Source of the DNA: JACVCS01 sp038328575
GTDB lineage: Bacteria; Planctomycetota; Phycisphaerae; Phycisphaerales; UBA1924
Length of the DNA stretch: 17,432 bases
Assembly: GCA_038328575.1 (NCBI GenBank)
Contig: JBBQMD010000057.1
Coordinates: 1 to 17,432, forward strand
Reading direction: 5' to 3'
Positions 1-6,803 of the stretch are shown here, in pieces. Every line of letters starts with the position of its first letter. Position 1 is the first letter of the stretch. The translations under genes and the position numbers were made by a program. Below the pieces are notes generated by a model. That model ran no database searches. It saw nothing but the letters and a program-made list of their open reading frames with translations, and was not told the origin of the DNA.

Positions 1-201
1 GCGCTCAACGGCCAGAACGTCGATGGTCGCGACCTCACCGTCAACGAGGCTCGTCCTCGTGAGGGTGGCGGCGGCGGCGGCGGCGGTGGTAGCCGCGGCG
101 GCTTCGGTGGCGGCGGCGGCGGCGGTAGCCGCGGCGGCTTCGGTGGTGGTGGCAGTGGCGGCGGCGGCGGTGGCGGCGGTGGCCGTCGCGGCAGCTGGTA
201 A
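1..201 (+). CDS. Glycine-rich RRM RNA-binding protein (3' end only)
   Basis: This is the last 66 codons plus TAA of a gene that begins outside the window. The first residues (ALNGQNVDGRDLTVNEARPR) match the end of an RNA recognition motif: the final helix, the Asp-Gly-Arg turn and the last strand. The remaining 45 or so residues are almost all glycine, with Ser-Arg-Gly-Gly-Phe-Gly-Gly repeats and a Gly-Arg-Arg-Gly-Ser-Trp end. Small bacterial RRM proteins with such tails are common in cyanobacteria, planctomycetes and proteobacteria; they bind RNA and are often cold-induced. The RNP1 and RNP2 motifs lie upstream and cannot be checked. A strong intrinsic terminator follows, so the gene is probably the last of its transcript. 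Confidence 0.85.
   Translation, partial: ALNGQNVDGRDLTVNEARPREGGGGGGGGGSRGGFGGGGGGGSRGGFGGGGSGGGGGGGGGRRGSW
88..146 (+). repeat. In-frame tandem repeat in the Gly-rich tail
   Basis: A 20-base unit encoding the SRGGFGG block occurs identically at 91-110 and 127-146, a period of 36 bases. The spacer is nearly pure GGC/GGT glycine codons. The period is a multiple of three, so copy number could change without a frameshift. Confidence 0.8.
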
Positions 202-259
202 GTCACGCGTGCCCTCGGGCACACGCTGATTCCTCCAACTCAAAACGACTAACGAGCAC

Positions 260-295
260 GGCCGGTACCGGAAGGTATCGGCCCTGTGTTTTTTT
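260..295 (+). terminator. Intrinsic terminator with GNRA loop
   Basis: The 10-base arm at 260-269 pairs with 274-283, with a single G-U wobble, around the tetraloop GGAA (270-273), which fits the stable GNRA class. Seven T residues follow at 289-295. This is a textbook Rho-independent terminator about 60 bases after the stop of the RRM gene. A smaller hairpin (GTGCC-CTCG-GGCAC, 209-222) lies between the stop and this terminator but lacks a T-run. The terminator also argues against the first ATG of the next reading frame (286), which falls inside it. Confidence 0.88.
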
Positions 296-465
296 GGGTC
301 AGCAACCCGGCGGTCCAATCCGCAAGATTCATCTCGCACCAGCTTGCAACTCGAAAGAGCCAAAGCGGCTGCGCCCAGTCCACCAAACGCGCTCGTCCGG
401 CCGAAAGTTGCCGTGCTACCGTTTGTATCGAACGCACCTGTCGAAGGGATATGTCTGTGGGAACC

Positions 466-1197
466 ATGACTAATTGGCCAACTCTTTCTCGATCGCCGAT
501 CGTTGAAGGCTTGATCGATATCATCGTCGAGCGGTCCGCCGGTGCGACGATCGATGCACTGAAAACCGCTTGCGACGAACTTGCCGCGGAGTTTCCCTCG
601 CGGCAAGAGATACGTGTGTTTGTGACGCAACTCGACTTTCTGCCCGATCCGACTCTAAAAACCGTCACCGTGGGTGACTTACCGGAAGGCATTATCCTTC
701 GCTCCACAGACGAGCAATGGGTTGTCCAGTTCCGCCTCGACGGCTTCACGGTGTCGCGGTTGCGGCCTTACGGCACGTGGGAGGAACTTAAGGGCAAGGC
801 AATGGCGCTTTGGGCAAAGTACTCGGAGGTCATGAAGCCTACGAAGGTCAATCGAGTCGCCACACGGTTCGTCAATCACGTGCAACTTCCGATCGGGGAG
901 TCTTTCGAGAAGACGTTCCTGACCAACTTCGTGATCGGGCCGAGCCTCCCGCAGTCTGTTGCAGGTTATCTGCTTCGGGTTGTCATCCCGTTCGAAGAGC
1001 ACAACGCGATCGCCATCGTCACCCAGTCACTGGAAGGAAACAGCAACAATTGCATCCTCGATCTCGACACTTTTTCGGAGCAACCACAAGGTATCGCCGA
1101 AAGTGAGATGTGGGGAAAATTTGACGGCCTTCGAGAAGTCAAGAACCGTCTATTCTTCGGGAGCTTTACTGACGCAGGTTTGGAGCGATTCAAGTGA
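466..1197 (+). CDS. TIGR04255 family protein
   Basis: Protein of 243 residues, function unknown. The N-terminus has the short lead and SPIVEG motif (residues 10-15) usual for TIGR04255, a sporadically distributed family. Also present are the central WVVQFRLDGFTVSRLRPYGTW block (about 85-105), RFVNHVQLP (134-142) and a hydrophobic, aromatic C-terminus ending near FFGSFTDAGLERF. The length is close to the family's usual 250. The frame is open back to an ATG at 286, but that lies inside the upstream terminator. An ATG at 451 has an A/G-rich stretch only one or two bases before it. The ATG at 466 gives the family-like N-terminus and is preferred. The stop codon overlaps the next gene's start (GTGA), so the genes are translationally coupled. 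Sampled 60-base rows have 50-57% GC, below the 65% or more seen later in the window, which suggests transfer. Confidence 0.82.
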   Translation: MTNWPTLSRSPIVEGLIDIIVERSAGATIDALKTACDELAAEFPSRQEIRVFVTQLDFLPDPTLKTVTVGDLPEGIILRSTDEQWVVQFRLDGFTVSRLRPYGTWEELKGKAMALWAKYSEVMKPTKVNRVATRFVNHVQLPIGESFEKTFLTNFVIGPSLPQSVAGYLLRVVIPFEEHNAIAIVTQSLEGNSNNCILDLDTFSEQPQGIAESEMWGKFDGLREVKNRLFFGSFTDAGLERFK

Positions 1198-1670
1198 CCA
1201 CACAATCTCCCTCGCGACAAGCACCAGTTTTTCGCAGGACCCACTCTCTTGTTCTGTCGGCGAACGTACTGTTTGCCGTGTCGGCCATTGGCGCGAGTGC
1301 CCAGTCCGTTCAACTCCAGCGTCAACTCACTGACCTCTCGGGCTACTACGCCTTCCCAGTTTCCAGCAGGCGCGACTCCCGCCGCGAGCGTTTCCGTTCC
1401 CTTGCGCAGCAGTGGCGGCGCGAAACACAATGGGTTTCCTCCACGACGGAGGCTGCGATGAACCCGGCGTATCAGGCGATCATCGGCATGGGTGCCGAAG
1501 CGATCCCCATGATCCTTGAAGACCTACGGCAAAATTCCGGCCATTGGTACTGGGCGCTGAAAGCCATATCGAATGAGGATCCCGTGGTGCCACGTGATCG
1601 AGGTTCCATCAAGAAGATGAAGAGTGCTTGGCTTCAATGGGGCGAGACCAAAGGTCTCGTTCGCGCATGA
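1194..1670 (+). CDS. Small conserved hypothetical protein (IIGMG / HWYWAL motif), TIGR04255 partner
   Basis: Protein of 158 residues, no known function. It starts with GTG inside the previous stop (GTGA) and ends in ATGA with the next gene, so it sits in a strictly coupled trio. The N-terminus could be a signal peptide or membrane anchor: RR at 14-15, a hydrophobic stretch at 18-34 and a possible Ala-Ser-Ala cleavage site near 34-36. Residues 63-156 look like a compact helical domain. Landmarks are SSTTEAAMNPAYQAIIGMG (82-100), AIPMILEDL (103-111), HWYWALKAI (117-125), NEDPV and a final WLQWG (146-150). I recognise this pattern from uncharacterised proteins that in my memory often sit next to NCIAWA-type (DUF7689-like) genes; I could not check this. 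Whether the N-terminal segment is truly exported is unclear. Confidence 0.72.
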   Translation: MTTQSPSRQAPVFRRTHSLVLSANVLFAVSAIGASAQSVQLQRQLTDLSGYYAFPVSSRRDSRRERFRSLAQQWRRETQWVSSTTEAAMNPAYQAIIGMGAEAIPMILEDLRQNSGHWYWALKAISNEDPVVPRDRGSIKKMKSAWLQWGETKGLVRA

Positions 1671-2116
1671 CGTTCTCCGATTTGGTGCGTGCAATGCAAG
1701 TGCGATTTCCCAATCTCACGGTTGAGAACAGTCGGCCCAGCAGTGCATACGACGAGGGTTACAACTGCATCGCGTGGGCCGCCGAGGATACGGACTATTG
1801 GTGGTGGCCCGACGTGATGGGTCAACACTATTGGCCGGCCGACGTGCCGCGAGAGGAAACCCTTGATGCGTTCGTTCGGGCCTATGGGATGAAAGGCTAC
1901 ACCCAGCGTTGCGATTCAACGATGGAGCCGGGCAGGCAGAAGGTCGCCATCTACGTCGCAAGTAGTGGAAAGCCAACGCATGCCGCCCGCCAGCTTCTCG
2001 ACGGTTGGTGGGCGAGCAAACTTGGGCAACAGATTGACATTGAACACGAGTTTGCGGCTCTTGATGGGCCGGCGTATGGAAGTGTCGCGGTGGTCCTGGC
2101 AAGAACCGCAACCTGA
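1667..2116 (+). CDS. DUF7689-like protein with possible Cys/His site
   Basis: Protein of 149 residues. The ATG at 1667 overlaps the previous stop (ATGA); an in-frame ATG at 1628 lies within the upstream gene and is less likely. Motifs in order are GYNCIAWA (31-38), WWWP (45-48), HYWP (54-57), a KVAIYV strand (92-97), THAARQL (104-110), WASKLG (115-120), DIEH (124-127) and YGSVAVV (137-143). These match the uncharacterised family I know as DUF7689. Cys34 at the head of a helix and His105 at the start of a later strand, followed by an RQ-(x)n-W-(x)2-K-x-G pattern, resemble papain/NlpC-P60-like enzymes; this is inference, not an established activity. It is the last gene of the cassette and converges on thrS, with 85 bases between the two stops. 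Confidence 0.8.
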   Translation: MTFSDLVRAMQVRFPNLTVENSRPSSAYDEGYNCIAWAAEDTDYWWWPDVMGQHYWPADVPREETLDAFVRAYGMKGYTQRCDSTMEPGRQKVAIYVASSGKPTHAARQLLDGWWASKLGQQIDIEHEFAALDGPAYGSVAVVLARTAT

Positions 2117-2142
2117 AATCGTTGAGACCGCATTGAGCGGCT

Positions 2143-2171
2143 CGCACGCAGTGGGTGATTCGAAGCGTGCG
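2143..2171. terminator. Hairpin between convergent genes, possible terminator
   Basis: CGCACGC (2143-2149) pairs perfectly with GCGTGCG (2165-2171) around a 15-base loop. It lies in the 85-base gap between the convergent DUF7689-like gene and thrS. No T-run follows on either strand, so Rho-independent function is doubtful. Confidence 0.3.
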
Positions 2172-2201
2172 GTAAGCAACGCGAGAATGTCGCAGCCGGC
2201 C

Positions 2202-4355
2202 TCACGGCTTTACGCCCAGCTCCGCCCTCCGCTCGCCGATCTCACCCTTGATCGCGTCCACAAACGACTCCAGATTCATCGCCCCGGCGTCTCTGTCCGT
2301 GCCGCGGATACGCAGGGAGACCTGGCCCTGCTCGGCGTCGCGCGGGCCGACGATGAGCAGGTAGGGGATCTTGAAGTCGATCGCCGCCTTGATCTTACCC
2401 TGCACGCGATCGTTGCCGTCATCGACCGTGACGCGCACGCCCGCGTCGCGCAGAGCCTTCGCCACGCGCTGGGCGTAATCGTTGGTCTTCTCGCTGATGG
2501 GCAGCACGCGGACCTGCTCGGGGCTGAGCCACGTCGGGAACGCCCCGGCGAAATGCTCGATGAGCACGCCACAGAAACGCTCCATCGAGCCGAAGGGCGC
2601 GCGATGGATGACCACGGGCCGGTGCGGCTTGTTGTCCGGGCCGATGTACGAGAGGTCAAAGCGGATGGCCATGTTGTAATCGACCTGGACCGTGCCGAGT
2701 TGCCACTCGCGACCGATGACGTCCTTGACCACAAAGTCGATCTTCGGCCCATAAAACGCGGCCTCTCCCGGCTCTTCGCTGAACGGCACGCCGAGGCTCT
2801 TCGCGGCGTCGCGACACGCCGCCTCCGCCTTGTCCCAGTTCTCCTTCGTGCCGGTGTACTTGTCGCCGCTCGCATCGCGCAGGCCCACGCGCACGCGGTA
2901 GTCCTTCATCCCCAGCACGTTGAAGATCACCTTGACCAGTTCGAGGCAGCCCTGGATCTCGGCGGGAATCTGGTCCTCGGTGCAAAACAGGTGCGCGTCG
3001 TCCTGGGTGAAGCCGCGCACGCGGGTCATGCCGTTGAGTTCGCCGGATTGCTCCCAGCGATAGACGGTGCCAAACTCCGCGAGGCGCACCGGCATGTCGC
3101 GATATGAGTGGGGGGCGGAGTCAAAGATCTTCGCGTGGTGCGGGCAGTTCATCGGCTTGAGCATGAAGCCGGCGATGAGCTCGTTGTCCGGCCGCACGCG
3201 GTCTTTGGTGATGGTTTCTTTGCCGGTGCGCTCGTTGATGCCTTGAGCAAGCTTGGCGCTGACACCCTCGACGCGGTTGAACATCTCGGCGCACGAGCAT
3301 CCCTGCGCGCTGAGTTGCTCGATCGCGTCGCGCTCGATGATTGGCGCAAACTGCGAGTCCTTGTAATACGGAAAGTGCCCGCTGGTCTTGTAGAGCTCCA
3401 GCCGCCCGATGTGCGGCGTGAACACCTCCGTATACCCCTGCTTGCGCAGCTCGTCGCCGATGAAGTTCTGCAGTTCCTTGCGGATGATCGAGCCCGCGGG
3501 CGTCCACAGAATCAGCCCCTGGCCCACGGTCTCATCGATGTGAAACAGTCGCAGCTTGGCGCCGATGACGCGATGGTCGCGGGCGCTGGCTTCCTCTTTC
3601 TGCTTGAGGAACTCGTCGAGCTCCGCCTGCGTAGCGAAGGCGGTGCCGTAGACGCGGGTCAGGCGGTCAGAGTTCTCGTCGCCATGCCAGAAGCTGGAGG
3701 CGAGGGACATGACCTTGACAGCGCCGACGCGCCCGGTGGAGGGCACGTGAGGGCCGCGACAGAGGTCTTCCCAGTCTTTGCCGGCTGCGCCGGTGGCGTA
3801 GAAGGAGAGGGTGGTGCCGGGCGCATCAGCGGAGGCAACGATGGCGCGGCGGGCGTTGTCGATCTTGTACTTGCTGCCCTCGTTCTGAAGCTTGTTGATG
3901 CCCGCATCGGGCTCGCACTCGTAGCGCGTGAACCTCCGGTCCTCCGCGACGATCCGCTTCATCTCGGCATCAATGTTCGCGAAGTCAGTGGTGCTGAGCG
4001 GGCGGTCTTCGGGGAACTTGATGTCGTAGTAAAACCCCGTCGCCAGCGGCGGGCCATAGACAAGCTGCGCACCGGGCACAATCTGCACGATCGCCTCCGC
4101 CATGATGTGTGCCGCGGAGTGTCGCAGCAACATCAACGCGTCGTCGTTGATCGAGCCGTCGCGTCTCTTGTACGTGACGATGTCGACCTTCGCGTCGCGA
4201 TCGATCACGCTGGAGAGGTCGCGCAGCTCGCCATCGACTTTGACCGCCAGGGCGTCTTTGGCGAGGCGCGGGCCGATCTTGGCCGCGACTTCTAGGCCGG
4301 TGGGCGGCGCGTCGAAGGGGAGGGTCTTGCCGTCGGGAAGGGTGATGGTGGGCAT
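2202..4355 (-). CDS. thrS: Threonyl-tRNA synthetase
   Basis: Class II cytoplasmic enzyme that charges tRNA-Thr. The start is the ATG at 4355 (MPTITLPDGK, a typical ThrRS beginning); a TTG at 4370 would add five unlikely residues. Domains (717 residues): TGS at about 1-62; editing domain with HSAAH (79-83) and CRGPH (199-203); catalytic core from about 240 to 610; anticodon-binding domain to the end. The zinc ligands are visible as Cys404 in KPMNCP, His455 in DDAH and His584 in VIHRA. Motif 2 (RWEQSG...RVRGFTQDDAH) and motif 3 (GSMERF) are intact. The protein is about 75 residues longer than the E. coli enzyme (642). Most of the excess is an insertion of roughly 50 residues at about 336-398, just before KPMNCP, containing GCSC. 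It may be cotranscribed with the antitoxin-like gene upstream on the same strand, 76 bases away. Confidence 0.98.
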   Translation of the reverse strand: MPTITLPDGKTLPFDAPPTGLEVAAKIGPRLAKDALAVKVDGELRDLSSVIDRDAKVDIVTYKRRDGSINDDALMLLRHSAAHIMAEAIVQIVPGAQLVYGPPLATGFYYDIKFPEDRPLSTTDFANIDAEMKRIVAEDRRFTRYECEPDAGINKLQNEGSKYKIDNARRAIVASADAPGTTLSFYATGAAGKDWEDLCRGPHVPSTGRVGAVKVMSLASSFWHGDENSDRLTRVYGTAFATQAELDEFLKQKEEASARDHRVIGAKLRLFHIDETVGQGLILWTPAGSIIRKELQNFIGDELRKQGYTEVFTPHIGRLELYKTSGHFPYYKDSQFAPIIERDAIEQLSAQGCSCAEMFNRVEGVSAKLAQGINERTGKETITKDRVRPDNELIAGFMLKPMNCPHHAKIFDSAPHSYRDMPVRLAEFGTVYRWEQSGELNGMTRVRGFTQDDAHLFCTEDQIPAEIQGCLELVKVIFNVLGMKDYRVRVGLRDASGDKYTGTKENWDKAEAACRDAAKSLGVPFSEEPGEAAFYGPKIDFVVKDVIGREWQLGTVQVDYNMAIRFDLSYIGPDNKPHRPVVIHRAPFGSMERFCGVLIEHFAGAFPTWLSPEQVRVLPISEKTNDYAQRVAKALRDAGVRVTVDDGNDRVQGKIKAAIDFKIPYLLIVGPRDAEQGQVSLRIRGTDRDAGAMNLESFVDAIKGEIGERRAELGVKP

Positions 4356-4359
4356 TGTT

Positions 4360-4416
4360 CGAGTACTCAACTGAGCAAACCGTCAAGCGGTCAGATGAAG
4401 GGTGAGGGATTGTCAA
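4360..4416 (-). promoter_or_regulatory. Possible thrS promoter elements
   Basis: Read on the minus strand, the gap upstream of thrS contains a perfect TTGACA (complement of 4411-4416) and a second box TTGACG (complement of 4381-4386). A weak -10-like TACTCG (complement of 4360-4365) lies 15 bases after the second box and 4 bases before the ATG. No good -10 follows the first box at 17 bases. Spacing is poor in both readings, so this is only a candidate. Confidence 0.3.
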
Positions 4417-4431
4417 GAAACGCCTGTGCGA

Positions 4432-4761
4432 TCAGGCCTTCTTCCGCATCGAACGGCTCGGCGCCGCCTTGCCTCGTTTCGGCGACCCGTACAAGGAGTG
4501 GTCACGTTCCGCGGCGAGATCTGTAATCCCGGTCTGCACCGGAAGCGAGCAGAGAATCTTCGCCAGTGGGCTCTTCGCGCGACGCGGCGCTTTCTTGGCT
4601 TTGCTCAGACGGGCGAGTTCGCGCGTTCTGCGAACCTCTTTCGAGGGCCTGCGCGCATCGTCCCCGAAAGTTCTTACAACTTCCACCTGGGTCCCATCTG
4701 GCAGGCCCGTCGGCCCGGCGAGTTGAACGGTGTGGCCCTTGATGACGCCGCGAAACGACAT
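4432..4761 (-). CDS. Antitoxin-like protein, no adjacent toxin
   Basis: Protein of 109 residues. The N-terminus (MSFRGVIKGHTVQL, then LPDGTQVEVV at about 20-29) looks like the swapped-hairpin/AbrB-like opening of antitoxins that usually pair with PIN-domain (VapC) toxins. The later segment ITDLAAERDHSLYGSPKR (78-95) matches the DLAxxxDHYLYGxPK toxin-binding tail typical of that group. Between them lies a Lys/Arg-rich, probably disordered stretch (about 38-70). The expected partner, a PIN-domain gene of about 130-140 codons directly downstream, is absent: the next gene on this strand is thrS. The protein may be an orphan antitoxin or a repurposed regulator. It probably starts as a leaderless mRNA (TACACT 7 bases before the ATG). 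Family assignment is from motif memory. Confidence 0.7.
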   Translation of the reverse strand: MSFRGVIKGHTVQLAGPTGLPDGTQVEVVRTFGDDARRPSKEVRRTRELARLSKAKKAPRRAKSPLAKILCSLPVQTGITDLAAERDHSLYGSPKRGKAAPSRSMRKKA

Positions 4762-4768
4762 GGTTTGA

Positions 4769-4774
4769 AGTGTA
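4769..4774 (-). promoter_or_regulatory. -10-like box (TACACT), leaderless start of antitoxin-like gene
   Basis: On the minus strand TACACT ends 7 bases before the ATG at 4761. No Shine-Dalgarno sequence is visible. This spacing would place transcription start at or next to the start codon. No recognisable -35 box was found. Confidence 0.5.
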
Positions 4775-4849
4775 ACACCGGTGACAGTCCAGCCTCCGGA
4801 CGATTCGTTGCCTGCGTTTGCCCGCGCCGCACCCGACGCCCGCCCGCAC

Positions 4850-4855
4850 TACTAT
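4850..4855 (+). promoter_or_regulatory. -10-like box (TACTAT) upstream of nfeD
   Basis: TACTAT lies 18 bases before the ATG at 4874. A start about 6-7 bases downstream would give a very short leader that still carries the GGAGG Shine-Dalgarno sequence at 4862-4866. No -35 consensus is seen at 16-18 bases upstream. With the box at 4769-4774 it makes the 112-base divergent gap a two-way promoter region. Confidence 0.45.
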
Positions 4856-4873
4856 TCGCCCGGAGGCTTCACC

Positions 4874-6751
4874 ATGCTGCTCGTTGCTCCGAATCGCCTT
4901 GGTTCGCCGATGGTTCGCGTGATGAACCGTGTCGCGTTGCTTCTCGCAGTGTGCCTTCTGCTGGCCGGTCACGTCGTCGCCGATCAAAACGCGGGTCTGA
5001 CCAACACGATGCCATCGGCGCCGATCGCCGGCGTCGCGGCGGGCCGATACGCCGAGAAGCTCGTGGTGATCACCATCGATCGAGAGATCGACTCCCACCT
5101 TCGGGCCAGCTTCGAGCGCCGCCTAAAGCAGGCCGAGGACGCTGGCGCAACTGGAGTTGTCGTCGAGCTTAACACGCCCGGCGGCGAGGTCGGTGCCGTC
5201 TTGGGCATCTGCAACGCCATCAAGAGCTCGAAGATCAAAAACTCCATCGCCTGGGTTCGGCCCACGGCGTACTCCGGCGGCGCTCTGATCGCTCTGTCGT
5301 GTCGCGAGATCATCATTTCTGACGCCGCGACCATGGGCGATTCGCTCGTGATCACCATGAGCTTCGGGCTGCTCAACCGCCTCCCCGAGGGCGAGCGGCA
5401 GAAGTTCACAGCACCGCTGATGGCCGAGGTCGTCAACTCCGCGCGCCTTCGCGGCTACGACGAGAAGCTCGTGCAGGGCATGGTGTCACTGGGCGTTGAG
5501 CTCTGGATGGTCGAGTCGGTGGACTCGCCGGGCAAGTTCCTGTTCATCGATCGCGCCGAGTACAAGCTCCTGTTTAGTGCGGAGCCGCCCCTGGCGTCCG
5601 CGACGCTGACCGGGGCCTCGCCGATCCCCGAAGACATTCGCAAGCAGAACGAACTCGCGCTGCCCACCGGCGGAGCATCAGACCCCAACCGCGATCCTGA
5701 GAAGCCGGGGCGGTTCAAGGTTCCCTCGGGCGAGCTGCCGCGCGACCCGGACGCGTCGCCATTCGTCCCCGCGTCAACGACGATGGACCCGGCGGCGCGA
5801 GCCTCTGCGGATCGGCAGATGCAGGGGCGATCCAACCGCCCGACACTGTCCAGCAGCGATCAAGGCAAGTGGAAAGTCGTCGAGTACGCCATCGACGGGC
5901 GCGGCATCCTCACGATGAAGTCCGACCAGCTCTTCCGCTACGGCTTCGCGCAGCGCGGCGCAGGACCCACTGGCACGATCAACACCGACGAAGAACTTCG
6001 AGCGTTCACCGGCGCCAAGACCATCGTTCGCCTGGACATGAACTGGGCGGAGTCGACCGCTGCGTTCCTGGACAACTTTATCGTCAAGGGCATCCTGCTG
6101 GTGGTCTTCCTGCTGGCGATGTTCATCGAGCTGACACACCCGGGCGTGATCCTGCCGGGCGTGGTCGCGGGGGTGGCGCTGTTCCTGCTGGTGGCGCCGT
6201 CCTTCTTCGCGGGGTTTGCAAACTGGTGGGCCTTGGTCGCGGTCATCGGCGGCGTGTTGTGCCTGGCGCTGGAGATCTTCGTCCTGCCGGGCTTCGGCGT
6301 GTTCGGCATCGCCGGTCTCATCGGGCTGTTCGGCGGGCTCGTGGGTCTGCTGATCCCCGCCGGTGGCGCGCTGTTTGACGATGACGGTGGCTCGTCGCAG
6401 TTGCTCTCGGCGGTCGCAACCTTGGCGATCGGCACGGTCTCGGCGCTTGTGGGGATGTACTTCGTCGCCAAACACTTCGGCAATCTCCCGCTGCTCAACC
6501 GGCTTGTCCTTCAAGACACCAACCGCGAGGACGCCGACGGCTCATCGGGCGTGACGTCTGGTGCGGACTTTGAGCCGCTGGTGGCGCTGGGCGATCTGGG
6601 CACAAGCACGACGCCGCTGCGCCCGAGCGGACGGGCCAGGTTCGGCGAGGAGCTTGTCGATGTCGTCAGCGAGAGCGGCTTCATCGCGCCGGGCGAGCCG
6701 GTGCGCGTGATCGCCATAGACGCCATGCGCGTGGTCGTCGAGCGCGCATGA
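4874..6751 (+). CDS. nfeD: NfeD family membrane serine protease (full length, ClpP-like domain)
   Basis: Protein of 625 residues. The start is chosen by GGAGG at 4862-4866, seven bases before the ATG; the frame is open further upstream. A signal peptide (hydrophobic core at about 19-34) precedes a ClpP/SppA-like domain. ELNTPGG (98-104) forms the oxyanion region, and Ser134 in AYSGGALIAL and Lys177 in RQKFTAPL correspond to the Ser/Lys dyad described for the archaeal NfeD homologue PH1510. A Pro/Ser-rich, probably flexible insert (about 235-335) leads to the LTMKSDQLFRYGFA segment. Four or five membrane helices follow at 402-532, then a C-terminal OB-fold (567-625). NfeD proteases usually act with a stomatin/SPFH partner in membrane quality control; no SPFH gene lies in the window. 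A short NfeD gene follows at 53 bases. Confidence 0.93.
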   Translation: MLLVAPNRLGSPMVRVMNRVALLLAVCLLLAGHVVADQNAGLTNTMPSAPIAGVAAGRYAEKLVVITIDREIDSHLRASFERRLKQAEDAGATGVVVELNTPGGEVGAVLGICNAIKSSKIKNSIAWVRPTAYSGGALIALSCREIIISDAATMGDSLVITMSFGLLNRLPEGERQKFTAPLMAEVVNSARLRGYDEKLVQGMVSLGVELWMVESVDSPGKFLFIDRAEYKLLFSAEPPLASATLTGASPIPEDIRKQNELALPTGGASDPNRDPEKPGRFKVPSGELPRDPDASPFVPASTTMDPAARASADRQMQGRSNRPTLSSSDQGKWKVVEYAIDGRGILTMKSDQLFRYGFAQRGAGPTGTINTDEELRAFTGAKTIVRLDMNWAESTAAFLDNFIVKGILLVVFLLAMFIELTHPGVILPGVVAGVALFLLVAPSFFAGFANWWALVAVIGGVLCLALEIFVLPGFGVFGIAGLIGLFGGLVGLLIPAGGALFDDDGGSSQLLSAVATLAIGTVSALVGMYFVAKHFGNLPLLNRLVLQDTNREDADGSSGVTSGADFEPLVALGDLGTSTTPLRPSGRARFGEELVDVVSESGFIAPGEPVRVIAIDAMRVVVERA

Positions 6752-6791
6752 GCGTCGCCAGCGCGTGAACCGGTCCACCCGTTCGACGGCG

Positions 6792-6797
6792 TACGCT
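6792..6797 (+). promoter_or_regulatory. -10-like box (TACGCT), leaderless start of short nfeD
   Basis: TACGCT ends 6 bases before the ATG at 6804, in a gap with no Shine-Dalgarno sequence. The same hexamer precedes the Nudix gene at almost the same spacing. Confidence 0.5.
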
Positions 6798-6803
6798 CCA
6801 CCC

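Noticed and set aside
286..465. ATG at 286 as start of the TIGR04255 gene.
   Set aside because: It lies inside the terminator stem-loop/T-run and would add 60 residues of no family character. The family-like N-terminus begins at 466.
1965..4295. Long plus-strand open frames (1965-3107 and 3108-4295) opposite thrS.
   Set aside because: They are antisense to a clearly real thrS; GC-rich coding DNA often leaves the opposite strand open. The translations have no recognisable motif.
4402..5172. Plus-strand open frame across the antitoxin-like gene and the start of nfeD.
   Set aside because: It crosses a divergent promoter region and two genes with recognised motifs; its own translation has no domain.
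5774..6514. Minus-strand open frame of 246 codons opposite nfeD.
   Set aside because: Antisense to the NfeD membrane domain; the translation is a charged, low-complexity shadow.
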